Part shown: piece by piece, positions 8,678-16,569 of the stretch | Layout of the letters: each line of letters opens with the position of its first letter | Numbering within the stretch: position 1 is the first letter of the stretch | Assembly (NCBI RefSeq): GCF_045635475.1 | Contig: NZ_JBJGXI010000052.1 | Coordinates: 1-40,275 of the forward strand | DNA length: 40,275 bases | DNA from: JBJGXI01 sp045635475 | GTDB taxonomy: Bacteria; Bacillota; Bacilli; Bacillales; Amphibacillaceae | Direction: 5' to 3' | Made by a program: the position numbers and the translations under genes | Notes under the pieces: model-generated | What the model was told of the DNA's origin: nothing | Databases searched by the model: none | The model's input: only the letters and a program-made list of their open reading frames with translations

Positions 8678-8752
8678 TATAAGTTAATCTATTTTTATGC
8701 GCTTTAAAATAAGTATGATATACAAATTGTTTAAAGATTTGGGGAATGAAAG

Positions 8753-9553
8753 GTGAAGGGCTTGCAAAATATACTCGGAGAAGAATGGACAATTACACCA
8801 GCAGGCGGTTCAACAGGTGAAGCGTATTATGCGCAAAGTGGTAGGAAGCGGCTATTTCTAAAAAGAAATTCATCACCTTTTCTTGCTGTTTTGTCAGCAG
8901 AGGGGATTGTTCCTAAACTAGTCTGGACAAAACGATTGGAAAATGGCGATGTTATTACGGCTCAGCAATGGCTAGAAGGAAGAGAGTTATCCTCAGAAGA
9001 AATGAAGCATCCACGTGTTGCCGAACTATTAAGCAAAATACATCATTCTTCGGAGCTTTTGGACATGTTTATGCGAATAGGTAAAAAACCAATAGAACCA
9101 GAAGCAATATTAGCGGACCTGAAAAGCCAAGTGGCTGAAATAAATGTGGATGTGACTACCCTAGATTTTGCCTTTCAATACCTATCTTTCAATTTAACTA
9201 AGGTATCTAAAGTAGAGCAGGTAGTGTGTCATTGTGATATGAACCATAATAACTGGATGCTTTCCAATGATGGGAAACTTTTCTTGATTGACTGGGATAA
9301 TGCGAGAGTAGGAGATCCTGCCTTAGATATTGGCATGTTACTACAGTCATACATTCCTACTGATGAGTGGGATACGTGGTTGGAAAGCTATGGTCTAATG
9401 CGAAATGAACAATTAGTCCAACGTATGTATTGGTATTTAATAGCAGAAACAATGTCATTATATATTTGTAGCGATGTTAATTGTCAAAAAAAAGAAGCCG
9501 CCGAGCACTATAGTGAATTAAAGCGGCTGATCCATCGCGTTACTGTATATTAG
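8753..9553 (+). CDS. ytmP: YtmP-type aminoglycoside/choline phosphotransferase-fold kinase
   Basis: Small-molecule kinase of the APH/ChoK fold. The Brenner catalytic motif HxDxxxxN is seen at H160, D162 and N167, and the metal-binding LIDWDNARVGDPALD begins at about 178. Length 266 aa matches YtmP. The start is GTG 8753 with GGGG about 8 nt upstream; a TTG three codons later is possible. The substrate is unknown, and there is no evidence of drug resistance. Its last 14 nt overlap the 3' end of the convergent ytzH gene, leaving no room for a terminator between them. Confidence 0.85.
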   Translation: MKGLQNILGEEWTITPAGGSTGEAYYAQSGRKRLFLKRNSSPFLAVLSAEGIVPKLVWTKRLENGDVITAQQWLEGRELSSEEMKHPRVAELLSKIHHSSELLDMFMRIGKKPIEPEAILADLKSQVAEINVDVTTLDFAFQYLSFNLTKVSKVEQVVCHCDMNHNNWMLSNDGKLFLIDWDNARVGDPALDIGMLLQSYIPTDEWDTWLESYGLMRNEQLVQRMYWYLIAETMSLYICSDVNCQKKEAAEHYSELKRLIHRVTVY

Positions 9554-9827
9554 GATAATCTAGTGAGGTTAACCAAGTTTTCAAATTGTCTTGATTCGTT
9601 GTAATATGCTCATCAAGATTTTGAACTAGCTCACCTTGTCTGCCGTAATTGTATATTTCTGGTAGCAATTGCATTACCTGTTGATCATCTATCGAATTAT
9701 TAGAAATAATCGATTGCACGATCCGTTTTATTTGTTGGCATTCGGAAACACTGCCACAGCAATCCTCTGATTGCTCTCGAAGTAAATCAGTTAAGACAGT
9801 TAATTGATTATTTACGTTTAATGGCAT
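9540..9827 (-). CDS. ytzH: YtzH-family small protein
   Basis: A 95-residue protein beginning MPLNVNNQLTVLTDLLREQ and matching the YtzH family found between ytmP and trmB in Bacillaceae. No catalytic motif is visible. It has two adjacent cysteines (EDCCGS) and one more in SECQQIK, and a largely helical, acidic composition. The start ATG 9827 has AAGGTGGG upstream; the longer reading to 9884 has no such support. The 3' end overlaps ytmP by 14 nt on the opposite strand. The function is unknown. Confidence 0.8.
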   Translation of the reverse strand: MPLNVNNQLTVLTDLLREQSEDCCGSVSECQQIKRIVQSIISNNSIDDQQVMQLLPEIYNYGRQGELVQNLDEHITTNQDNLKTWLTSLDYPNIQ

Positions 9828-9973
9828 ATTTACACCCACCTTCAATTTATATCTTTTACAATAATAAGTTGAATATACTATCAATAGTAGTTTTTTTCAT
9901 GCAATCATACAGGATGGTTATATTAATTATGGGAAGTTTAGTCAATTTATTCTTAGTCATTCACTTCACATAT

Positions 9974-10050
9974 AGTTGAATGAACCCATTTCCAAATAAT
10001 AATCGGATGTAAAATAGCTATGTAAGGAATTATGAAATTGATCAGTTTGT
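9974..10050 (+). repeat. Copy B of a degenerate dispersed intergenic sequence family
   Basis: It begins AGTTGAATGAACCC and contains TTTCCAA, CGGATGTAAAATAGC and ATGTAAGGAATTATGAAATT, aligning especially well with the copy at 21631. It ends about 35 nt before the trmB start and points in the same direction as the gene. Confidence 0.55.
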
Positions 10051-10086
10051 TGAAATATAATGCACATAAGGAGATTGATTAGTATC

Positions 10087-10743
10087 ATGCGTGTTAGACA
10101 CAAACCTTGGGCAGATGAATTTTTAGAAGAAAACAGCCAGATTGTAATCCCATCTGCTACACAACATAAAGGTAACTGGAGACAGCTGTTTGGTAATGAC
10201 CAACCGATCTTCCTTGAAATTGGTACAGGTAAAGGACAGTTTATTACAGGAATGGCTAAGCAGTACCCGAATATTAATTTTATTGGAATAGAATTGAATA
10301 AAAACATTATCGTAGATGCCGTACAAAAGGTAGTTGACTCTGAACAAAGAAATGTGCGTTTAATAAATGAAAATGCCAAGGATCTACGTGAGATGTTTGG
10401 TGATGATGAAGTGAATTCAATATTTTTAAATTTCTCAGATCCTTGGCCTAAAAGTCGTCATGAAAAGAGACGATTAACATTTTCTTCTTTTTTAGAACAA
10501 TACGAACAAGTGATGACGGAGCAAGGAGAAATTGTTTTTAAAACGGACAATAAATCACTATTTGAATACTCACTCGTCAGCTTCTCGCAATATGGGATGG
10601 AATTAGACGAAGTTGTTCTTGATTTACATGTGCTCAATGATCCAACAAATGTGGTAACCGAGTATGAAGAAAAGTTCTCACTAAAAGGACAGCCTATCTA
10701 CCGTTGCAAAACACACTTTGGAAGAATAAAAAAGTCGGACTGA
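10087..10743 (+). CDS. trmB: tRNA (guanine-N7-)-methyltransferase TrmB
   Basis: SAM-dependent enzyme that makes m7G at position 46 of tRNA. The SAM-binding motif LEIGTGKGQFITGMA lies near residue 38, and the family signature FLNFSDPWPKSRHEKRR lies at about 116-132. The protein begins MRVRHKPWADEFL, as in B. subtilis TrmB (YtmQ), so ATG 10087 is used (218 aa). AAGGAG is 13 nt upstream, which is somewhat long. The upstream ATG 10060 has no ribosome site and a TTG at 10075 is too close to one. The stop codon lies inside the terminator stem. ytzH is divergent upstream. Confidence 0.95.
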   Translation: MRVRHKPWADEFLEENSQIVIPSATQHKGNWRQLFGNDQPIFLEIGTGKGQFITGMAKQYPNINFIGIELNKNIIVDAVQKVVDSEQRNVRLINENAKDLREMFGDDEVNSIFLNFSDPWPKSRHEKRRLTFSSFLEQYEQVMTEQGEIVFKTDNKSLFEYSLVSFSQYGMELDEVVLDLHVLNDPTNVVTEYEEKFSLKGQPIYRCKTHFGRIKKSD

Positions 10744-10775
10744 ATTTCCATGAGGAGATTCACCCGACTTTTTTT
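10729..10775. terminator. Strong terminator shared by trmB and the PepSY gene
   Basis: AAGTCGG pairs with CCGACTT, and an inner TGAATTTCC pairs imperfectly with GGAGATTCA. On the plus strand a run of T residues follows; on the minus strand the mirrored A-run gives TTTTTTATTC. The trmB stop codon (10741-10743) is within the left arm. Confidence 0.9.
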
Positions 10776-10785
10776 GCAAGGTACA

Positions 10786-11100
10786 TTAAGCTGTTTGTGC
10801 TACTTCAATAATTGTTCCTGTATTCGTGTCTACATAAAATTCAAATTGCTTATTTTCACCATCAATCGTGCGCGTGACACCACCACGATAGACTTGGTAA
10901 GTTAAACCATTTTTCGATAGATCCTCTGGCTTCATGTAGATCCAGGAACCACTAATCGGACCTTGTTTTTTGAATACTTCTTTTGCTGTTCTTAAAGCTT
11001 TTTCGGGACTAAGTGCTTGCATATTGGTAACCTGATCTTTTAAGAAAAAACCAGCAACCATTCCTAGTCCTGCTGCAATTACGAGTTTACTCCATTTCAC
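10786..11100 (-). CDS. ytzB: PepSY-domain membrane-anchored small protein (YtzB-like)
   Basis: A 104-residue protein with one N-terminal hydrophobic helix (about residues 4-20) followed by an extracytoplasmic PepSY (YPEB) domain. The domain begins with the ALSPEKALRTAKE helix and ends in the strand FYVDTNTGTIIEV. PepSY domains often inhibit or modulate peptidases; no partner can be named here. The preferred start is GTG 11100, which has AGAGGTGAG 6 nt upstream; the ORF reading to 11124 starts before the ribosome site. The name ytzB comes from a remembered B. subtilis PepSY protein of the same neighbourhood and length and is tentative. Confidence 0.75.
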   Translation of the reverse strand: MKWSKLVIAAGLGMVAGFFLKDQVTNMQALSPEKALRTAKEVFKKQGPISGSWIYMKPEDLSKNGLTYQVYRGGVTRTIDGENKQFEFYVDTNTGTIIEVAQTA

Positions 11101-11181
11101 TATGTACTCACCTCTGCTTAACATCGTTAAATTTAGTATAACGGATTCTATGTTAAATGGAAAACCATTAGCGGCATTATA

Positions 11182-11210
11182 TTGACATGAGTACGACCAT
11201 CTCCTATACT
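11182..11210 (+). promoter_or_regulatory. SigA-type promoter for asnB
   Basis: TTGACA (11182-11187), a 17-nt spacer and TATACT (11205-11210). It would give an asnB leader of roughly 340 nt. Confidence 0.7.
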
Positions 11211-11214
11211 ATAT

Positions 11215-11555
11215 TAGTATTATGGGTAGTTTCTATTTCCACTACGTCTCTAGTTTTACACAACTTTTAAGTGTATTTAAAAGTTGCTTATTAACAAAGT
11301 TATATGAACTATATTATTACCCAATATTTATTTAATCAACAATATTATTATCAATTAAAGTCTAAATCATAATTACTTTATATCATTATGTTAAAATTGA
11401 CTAAGTAGTATAGAGTTAGTTTTTTTAAAAAGGATACTTTGCGATTTTGGTTGTAACAGAACCCCCTGAGTAATACATATATTTGCTATTCAGGTAAGAA
11501 TTTATTCCGCCAAGGTCATAAGGGTATTAAATCAAGCGAGAAAAGTGGTGGAGAT
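11215..11555 (+). promoter_or_regulatory. Long structured asnB 5' leader
   Basis: This AT-rich stretch without a convincing ORF separates the asnB promoter from its start. It contains two hairpins: CAACTTTTA/TAAAAGTTG (11261-11286) and CCTGAGTA/TATTCAGG (about 11464-11494). No T-box sequence (GGGTGGTACCGCG-like) or recognised riboswitch core is visible, and neither hairpin is followed by a proper U-tract. Confidence 0.4.
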
Positions 11556-11559
11556 TATT

Positions 11560-13401
11560 ATGTGTGGTTTTGTTGGATATGCAATTAACGAACAAACTAA
11601 TAATGAAACAATAATAAAAAAAATGGCTGATCAGATTGTCCACCGTGGGCCAGATGATGAGGAATACTTCGTAGATAATAGTATTGCGCTTGGATTTCGC
11701 CGATTATCGATTATAGATCTTGATCATGGAAGACAACCTCTTTTTAATGAGGACGAAACAAAAGTACTTGTTTTTAATGGGGAAATTTATAATTATCAAG
11801 AAATACGTGAGGATTTACTTGCAAAAGGGCATATCTTTCGTACCCAAACGGATTCAGAGGTACTAATTCATGGCTATGAAGAGTACGGAACTGCGCTACT
11901 AGAAAAATTACGTGGCATGTACGCATTTGTAATTTGGGACAAAAGTGAACAAAAGATTTTTGGAGCCCGAGATATCTTTGGAATTAAACCTTTTTTCTAT
12001 TATAAAAATGGAAAAGATTTCATCTTCGGTTCAGAGATTAAAGGATTGATTCCTAATCCACATTTTAATAAGCAATTTAACGAAGACCATTTGTCTGATT
12101 ATCTTAGCTTCGAATATGTTCCTTCAAATGAAACATTGTTTGAAAATGTGTACAAGCTAGAGCCAGGTCACTATTTCGAATTTAAAGACGGAAATTTGGA
12201 AACACATGCATATCACAGCTATAAATATGCGATTGATAGTTCAAAAAGCATGGATGAATATGTACAATTAATTACAGAAACGTTCCAAGATTCTGTTAAA
12301 ATGCATGAAATTAGTGATGTCGAAATTGGTGGTTTCTTATCAGGTGGGATAGATTCTAGCTATGTTCTTCATGAAGTTTCAAAGAACAGTAAAATAAAAA
12401 CCTTTTCTGTTGGTTATGAAGAAGCAAAATATAGTGAACTAGAAGATTCAACACGATTCGCAGAACAAATTGGCTTGGAAAACACAAGAGAGGTAGTTTC
12501 AGCAGACGATTTTTTCTCTGCAACACCTAAAATTCAATATCATATGGACGAGCCACTCTCTAACCCCTCAGCAGTACCATTATATTTTCTAGCACGTAAG
12601 GCTAGTGAAGACGTTAAGGTAGTGTTATCTGGAGAGGGAGCTGATGAGTTATTCGGTGGCTATAATCAGTATAAGGAACCATTAATCTATGAGAAGTACC
12701 AGAAGCTGCCTTTGTTTTTACGTAAGTTTCTTGCCTTTATAGCAGAAAAGTTACCTGAAGTGAAGGGTCGACGTTTTCTGATTCGTGGTGCTAAGCCTTT
12801 AAAGGATCGTTTTTTCAGAATTGATTATATCTTTACGCATCAGGATCGTGATAAGATTTTGAAAAACAAGCCACTTAACAAAAATTCTGTTTCTGTTACT
12901 GAAAAATGGTTTGAAGAGTCTTCCCATTTGGACCAGTTAACACAAATGCAATATTTGGATCTTCATACATGGCTTGCAAATGACATTTTGGTAAAGGCAG
13001 ACCGAATGAGTATGGCTCATTCACTTGAATTACGTGTACCATATCTAGATAAGAAGATGTTAGATGTAGCGTTGAAGTTGCCTTCTGAATATCGAGTTAC
13101 GAAAGAAAATACGAAAGTTGCCTTACGTAGAGCAGCGAATAAAGAAATCCCAGAACGAACAGCTAATAAGAAAAAACTCGGTTTTCCATCTCCTTTAGCG
13201 AGTTGGATGAAGCAAGATAAATATTATGACATGATTAAAGCGAAGTTCACGTCAGAAGCTGCCGGTAAATATTTTGAGGTTAGCGAACTCGTAAATATGT
13301 TAGAAGAGCATCGCACTGGACGTGAAGCGAATATGCGAAAAATCTGGTCGATTTACTGTTTTATTGTTTGGTATGAACAGTATTTTGATGAAGCGGCATA
13401 A
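11560..13401 (+). CDS. asnB: Asparagine synthetase (glutamine-hydrolysing)
   Basis: ATP-dependent enzyme converting aspartate and glutamine to asparagine and glutamate. It starts MCGFVG, so Cys2 becomes the glutaminase nucleophile after Met removal. The class II amidotransferase domain (1 to about 210) has RGPDDE and FNGEIYNY segments. It is followed by the synthetase domain with the PP-loop SGGIDSS at about 261-267. Start ATG 11560 follows a GGTGGAG site; the reading from 11545 would place extra residues before the essential Cys and is rejected. Length 613 aa resembles B. subtilis AsnO/AsnB. A roughly 340-nt leader precedes it and a strong terminator follows. Confidence 0.94.
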   Translation: MCGFVGYAINEQTNNETIIKKMADQIVHRGPDDEEYFVDNSIALGFRRLSIIDLDHGRQPLFNEDETKVLVFNGEIYNYQEIREDLLAKGHIFRTQTDSEVLIHGYEEYGTALLEKLRGMYAFVIWDKSEQKIFGARDIFGIKPFFYYKNGKDFIFGSEIKGLIPNPHFNKQFNEDHLSDYLSFEYVPSNETLFENVYKLEPGHYFEFKDGNLETHAYHSYKYAIDSSKSMDEYVQLITETFQDSVKMHEISDVEIGGFLSGGIDSSYVLHEVSKNSKIKTFSVGYEEAKYSELEDSTRFAEQIGLENTREVVSADDFFSATPKIQYHMDEPLSNPSAVPLYFLARKASEDVKVVLSGEGADELFGGYNQYKEPLIYEKYQKLPLFLRKFLAFIAEKLPEVKGRRFLIRGAKPLKDRFFRIDYIFTHQDRDKILKNKPLNKNSVSVTEKWFEESSHLDQLTQMQYLDLHTWLANDILVKADRMSMAHSLELRVPYLDKKMLDVALKLPSEYRVTKENTKVALRRAANKEIPERTANKKKLGFPSPLASWMKQDKYYDMIKAKFTSEAAGKYFEVSELVNMLEEHRTGREANMRKIWSIYCFIVWYEQYFDEAA

Positions 13402-13410
13402 CAAAATCTA

Positions 13411-13456
13411 AAACCCTTTAAGCAGGGATATAGGAATCCTGCTTAAAGGGTTTTTG
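13411..13456 (+). terminator. Rho-independent terminator of asnB
   Basis: AAACCCTTTAAGCAGG pairs with CCTGCTTAAAGGGTTT (16 bp), followed by TTTTTG. Very strong. Confidence 0.95.
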
Positions 13457-13557
13457 TATTTTAGACTGAATTACGAACACCTAGAATGAATAAAACTGGA
13501 AACGTTGAAAAAGATTAGATACAATTAGAATGTCTAAAAAGTTGGAGGGAAATACAT

Positions 13558-14625
13558 ATGAATAAACAAACCCTAGAATTATTCCAAACATTAACAGAGT
13601 TACAAGGTGCTCCAGGCAATGAGCATTTCGTGCGCGATTTTATGAAACAGGAATTAACAAAGTATGCGGATGAAATCGTTCAAGATCGACTTGGTGGTGT
13701 ATTTGGTGTTAAGCATGGGGACGGACCGAAAGTAATGGTTGCAGGTCACATGGACGAAGTAGGCTTTATGGTTACACAAATAACAAAAAATGGCATGCTC
13801 CGCTTTCAAACCCTAGGTGGTTGGTGGTCACAAGTGCTATTAGCTCAGCGTGTTCAAATTATGACTGAAAACGGTCCAATTATTGGTGTAATAGGATCCA
13901 TTCCACCTCATAACCTAACTCCTGAACAAAGAAAGAAACCAATGGATATTAACAATATGTTAATTGATATCGGTGCAGATGATGAGGATGACGCAAAAAA
14001 AATCGGTATCAAGCCTGGCCAGCAAATTGTTCCAGTAATGCCGTTTACACCGATGGCAAATGAGAAGAAAATTCTAGCAAAGGCCTGGGACAATCGTTAT
14101 GGCTGTGGACTTGCTATTGAACTCTTAAAAGAGCTGCATGGTAAAAGTGTTCCTAACCAGCTATTCTCCGGTGCGACAGTGCAGGAAGAGGTTGGTCTTC
14201 GCGGAGCACAAGTAGCGGCAAATATGATCAAGCCTGATATCTTTTACGCATTAGATGCCTCACCTGCAAATGATATGTCTGGTGATGATAAAGAGTTTGG
14301 CCAATTAGGTAAAGGTGCTTTACTACGTATTTTTGACCGGTCCATGATTACGCATAGAGGAATACGCGATTTTATTCTAGATACAGCAGAATCAAATAAG
14401 ATTCCTTATCAATATTTTATTTCCCAAGGTGGAACAGATGCAGGAAGAGTTCATATAACAAATAATGGTGTTCCATCTGCTGTTGTAGGAATTTGTTCTC
14501 GGTATATTCATACCCATGCATCGATTATTCATGTTGATGATTATGCAGCAGCAAAGGAATTAATCGTTCAGCTAGTGAAAACGACAGATGCTTCAACCCT
14601 TGAGACGATTAAGAAAAACGTATAA
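13558..14625 (+). CDS. ytoP: M42 family metal-dependent aminopeptidase (YtoP)
   Basis: Cytosolic M42 glutamyl aminopeptidase/endoglucanase-family metallopeptidase, 355 aa. The co-catalytic metal site is fully present: H64 and D66 in GHMDEVGF, bridging D178 in AWDNRYG, E210-E211 in QEEVGLRG, D233 in LDAS, and H318 in YIHTHAS. ATG 13558 has GGAGGG about 7 nt upstream. It is followed by its own terminator, so it is monocistronic. It occupies the same position as B. subtilis ytoP. It probably trims peptides; precise specificity is not visible. Confidence 0.93.
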   Translation: MNKQTLELFQTLTELQGAPGNEHFVRDFMKQELTKYADEIVQDRLGGVFGVKHGDGPKVMVAGHMDEVGFMVTQITKNGMLRFQTLGGWWSQVLLAQRVQIMTENGPIIGVIGSIPPHNLTPEQRKKPMDINNMLIDIGADDEDDAKKIGIKPGQQIVPVMPFTPMANEKKILAKAWDNRYGCGLAIELLKELHGKSVPNQLFSGATVQEEVGLRGAQVAANMIKPDIFYALDASPANDMSGDDKEFGQLGKGALLRIFDRSMITHRGIRDFILDTAESNKIPYQYFISQGGTDAGRVHITNNGVPSAVVGICSRYIHTHASIIHVDDYAAAKELIVQLVKTTDASTLETIKKNV

Positions 14626-14636
14626 ATACTTATATT

Positions 14637-14674
14637 AGGGTCAACTGTGGAGTCAGCTCTGTTGGCCCTTTTTT
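14637..14674 (+). terminator. Rho-independent terminator of ytoP
   Basis: AGGGTCAAC and GTTGGCCCT (one G-T pair) form a stem followed by TTTTTT. Confidence 0.85.
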
Positions 14675-14716
14675 GGTTTAGTCTATTAGTGATTTTCTAG
14701 CTTTCACATCCGTTTT

Positions 14717-14790
14717 AGTCGGATTAAACCTTTTAAAAACTATAGATGTAATTTTGGTGTGTAAGGTAATAATGAATTGAATCAATAAAA
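14717..14790 (+). repeat. Copy C of a degenerate dispersed intergenic sequence family
   Basis: It begins AGTCGGATTAAACC, shares AAAACTATA with the copy at 1161, and shares GTGTAAGG and AATGAATTGAATCA with copies B and D. It ends about 30 nt before the DUF84 gene in the same orientation. Confidence 0.5.
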
Positions 14791-14818
14791 TAATGTACTT
14801 AACAAAGGATAGGATAAT

Positions 14819-15328
14819 ATGAAAATCTATATTGGTTCTAAAAATCCGGCGAAAATCCTAGCCGTACAAAATGTATTTCCAGATAGCGTACTAGAAACTG
14901 CTGAGGTAAGCTCCAAAGTATCCTTACAACCATATTCAGATGAGGAAACATTGGAAGGAGCTATTAATAGAGCAAGAGAATGTGCAAGTATTGAAAAAGG
15001 TGTTATTGGTATTGGACTAGAAGGCGGTGTAATGGAAACGAGTCATGGGTTATTATTGTGTAATTGGGGAGCATTAGTTGATGAAGCGAGAAATGTATTT
15101 ATTGCCAGCGGAGCTAGAATACCTTTACCAGACGAAATTACTACTGAACTAGAAAAGGGTACAGAGCTCGGTGAAGTGATGGACCTATATGCAGCTAAGG
15201 TTGACGTGAGCAAGAAAGAGGGTGCTGTAGGGATTTTTACGAACAACGAGATTAGTCGTATAGAAATGTTTACGCACGTGATGCAACTATTGAAGGGCCA
15301 GTTTGAATTTAATAAAATAAAGCGCTAA
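14819..15328 (+). CDS. DUF84 inosine/xanthosine triphosphatase (YjjX-type)
   Basis: House-cleaning nucleotidase predicted to hydrolyse non-canonical purine nucleotides such as ITP or XTP. The N-terminal beta-loop YIGSKNPAK (4-12) holds the triphosphate. GIGLEGGV (about 64-71) and the ESAINRA-like EGAINRAREC (about 46-55) are family segments. Length of 169 aa is typical. The start ATG 14819 follows AAAGGATAGGATAAT, a modest ribosome site. The stop codon lies within the bidirectional terminator shared with ytoQ. It is an isolated gene. Confidence 0.87.
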   Translation: MKIYIGSKNPAKILAVQNVFPDSVLETAEVSSKVSLQPYSDEETLEGAINRARECASIEKGVIGIGLEGGVMETSHGLLLCNWGALVDEARNVFIASGARIPLPDEITTELEKGTELGEVMDLYAAKVDVSKKEGAVGIFTNNEISRIEMFTHVMQLLKGQFEFNKIKR

Positions 15329-15346
15329 AATAATTAGCGCTTTATT
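15316..15346. terminator. Bidirectional terminator between DUF84 gene and ytoQ
   Basis: AATAAAGCGCTAA and TTAGCGCTTTATT form a perfect 13-bp stem with a 5-nt loop, containing the upstream gene's TAA stop. T-rich flanks exist on both sides. Confidence 0.85.
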
Positions 15347-15372
15347 GAACAAACTCTTATATAAATCTTTTC

Positions 15373-15813
15373 TTATTCAAATACGTAGGATATTACATCA
15401 ATAGCATGATCAATCGTTTCCACGGTAACATTTGCTTTATTAGATAATTCTTTCAGCGGATGGATCAAAGATTCTGGTCGGATAAGTATTGTTGGTTTGT
15501 TTAAAGTAATAGCTGTTGCCATATCCATTGCTGTATTCCATTGCTTGTACTTTTCTCCAAACAGACCAATGACAATATCCGATTTTTGCATGAGCACTTC
15601 TGTCCGGAAATTGTTGATAGATGAAGCGGCATCATCTTGATAGAGTTTATTGGGCTGCTCTCCTAAAATATCTTCTCCAATGCTATCTGATCGAGCATGG
15701 TCGACTTGTGGACTGACAAAATTTAGTGATAGCCCTTTAGTTTTAGCTTGTTCTATTAGTTCCTCGCGCCAGTTGTCATGTATTTGTCCTGCGAGATAAA
15801 CAGTAAGTTCCAT
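15373..15813 (-). CDS. ytoQ: YtoQ family protein
   Basis: A 146-residue protein starting MELTVYLAGQIHDNWREEL. This matches the YtoQ family, and the fold resembles nucleoside 2-deoxyribosyltransferases (LAGxI start, a SDIVIGLFGEKYKQWNTAMDMA-type middle). A nucleoside- or NAD-related activity is only an inference; no experimental role is known to me. ATG 15813 has AAGGAG 8 nt upstream. The ORF continues to 15897 without a ribosome site, and this longer start is rejected. It is divergent from the lipoprotein gene. Confidence 0.88.
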   Translation of the reverse strand: MELTVYLAGQIHDNWREELIEQAKTKGLSLNFVSPQVDHARSDSIGEDILGEQPNKLYQDDAASSINNFRTEVLMQKSDIVIGLFGEKYKQWNTAMDMATAITLNKPTILIRPESLIHPLKELSNKANVTVETIDHAIDVISYVFE

Positions 15814-15900
15814 GTAATCAACTCCTTGCAATGAATATACCCAATTATGAACATATTGTAACATGCATGCATCTTTCGGGGTGTCGGATATAGGCACATC

Positions 15901-15929
15901 TTGTCAAATTGTCGTTTGATACGTATTAT
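15901..15929 (+). promoter_or_regulatory. SigA-type promoter of the lipoprotein gene
   Basis: TTGTCA, a 17-nt spacer and TATTAT, about 40 nt before the start codon at 15967. Confidence 0.65.
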
Positions 15930-15966
15930 AGTAGGTAAGAAGTCAAAAATTCTAGGAGGAGAGCTG

Positions 15967-16506
15967 ATGAAAAAAAGATTTGTACCATTAATTATTTTTG
16001 CTATTATTATTTCAATATTGACAGGCTGTTCGAAATCGGAAGAAGAAGTGTTAGAGGATGTAAAAGGTACTGCACAGACTTCCTTTGATGATGAAAATAT
16101 TGAAAGCAATACAGACACAGAAACATTTTCTTTTTATCTTCCAAGAGGTTATGAGATTACAGAAGAAACAAAAAGTAATTTGTTATTAAATAAAGGCGAT
16201 CAAACGATTATCCTTTTTTATAACGCATTAGAATCGACTACAAGCAATCTTAACTATCAAGCAGCTGAAGCGGCCGGAAACTACATACTGCTGAAATCCT
16301 ATGAAGATGATGATCGTTTTGGTTATGTACTAGTAAAAGCATTCGAATCAGAAGAGGAAGAATCTTATGAGCTTCAAATTGGAGTTGGCGGAGTCAAGAT
16401 CACAACGATAACCACCAAGGGTGAACTTGTTCAAGATACTGAAGAAATGATGCAGATGGCTAATTCGATTGCGTATGGTTCTGCAACTGAAACGATTGCA
16501 CAATAA
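15967..16506 (+). CDS. Predicted lipoprotein of unknown function
   Basis: A 179-residue protein with a lipoprotein signal peptide: MKKR, a hydrophobic stretch, and lipobox ILTGC with Cys21 as the lipidation site. The mature part is acidic and begins with a Ser/Glu-rich segment (SKSEEEVLEDV). It is predicted alpha/beta with segments such as FYLPRGYEITEE; no enzyme motif is visible. AGGAGGAG precedes ATG 15967. A SigA-like promoter is just upstream and the EIIC-like membrane gene follows after 63 nt, so they may share a transcript. I do not recognise the family by name. Confidence 0.8.
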   Translation: MKKRFVPLIIFAIIISILTGCSKSEEEVLEDVKGTAQTSFDDENIESNTDTETFSFYLPRGYEITEETKSNLLLNKGDQTIILFYNALESTTSNLNYQAAEAAGNYILLKSYEDDDRFGYVLVKAFESEEEESYELQIGVGGVKITTITTKGELVQDTEEMMQMANSIAYGSATETIAQ

Positions 16507-16569
16507 CATTTAACTAAAAATCATCGTTTTGATCTTCCAAAATTGTATTAATACAAGGAGATTATAATA

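Noticed and set aside
8753..9553. Aminoglycoside resistance gene
   Set aside because: The fold is APH/ChoK-like, but the sequence and neighbourhood match chromosomal YtmP; nothing indicates a drug substrate.
11215..11555. T-box or known riboswitch before asnB
   Set aside because: No T-box core, specifier stem or terminator with a U-tract is present, and no recognised aptamer was seen.
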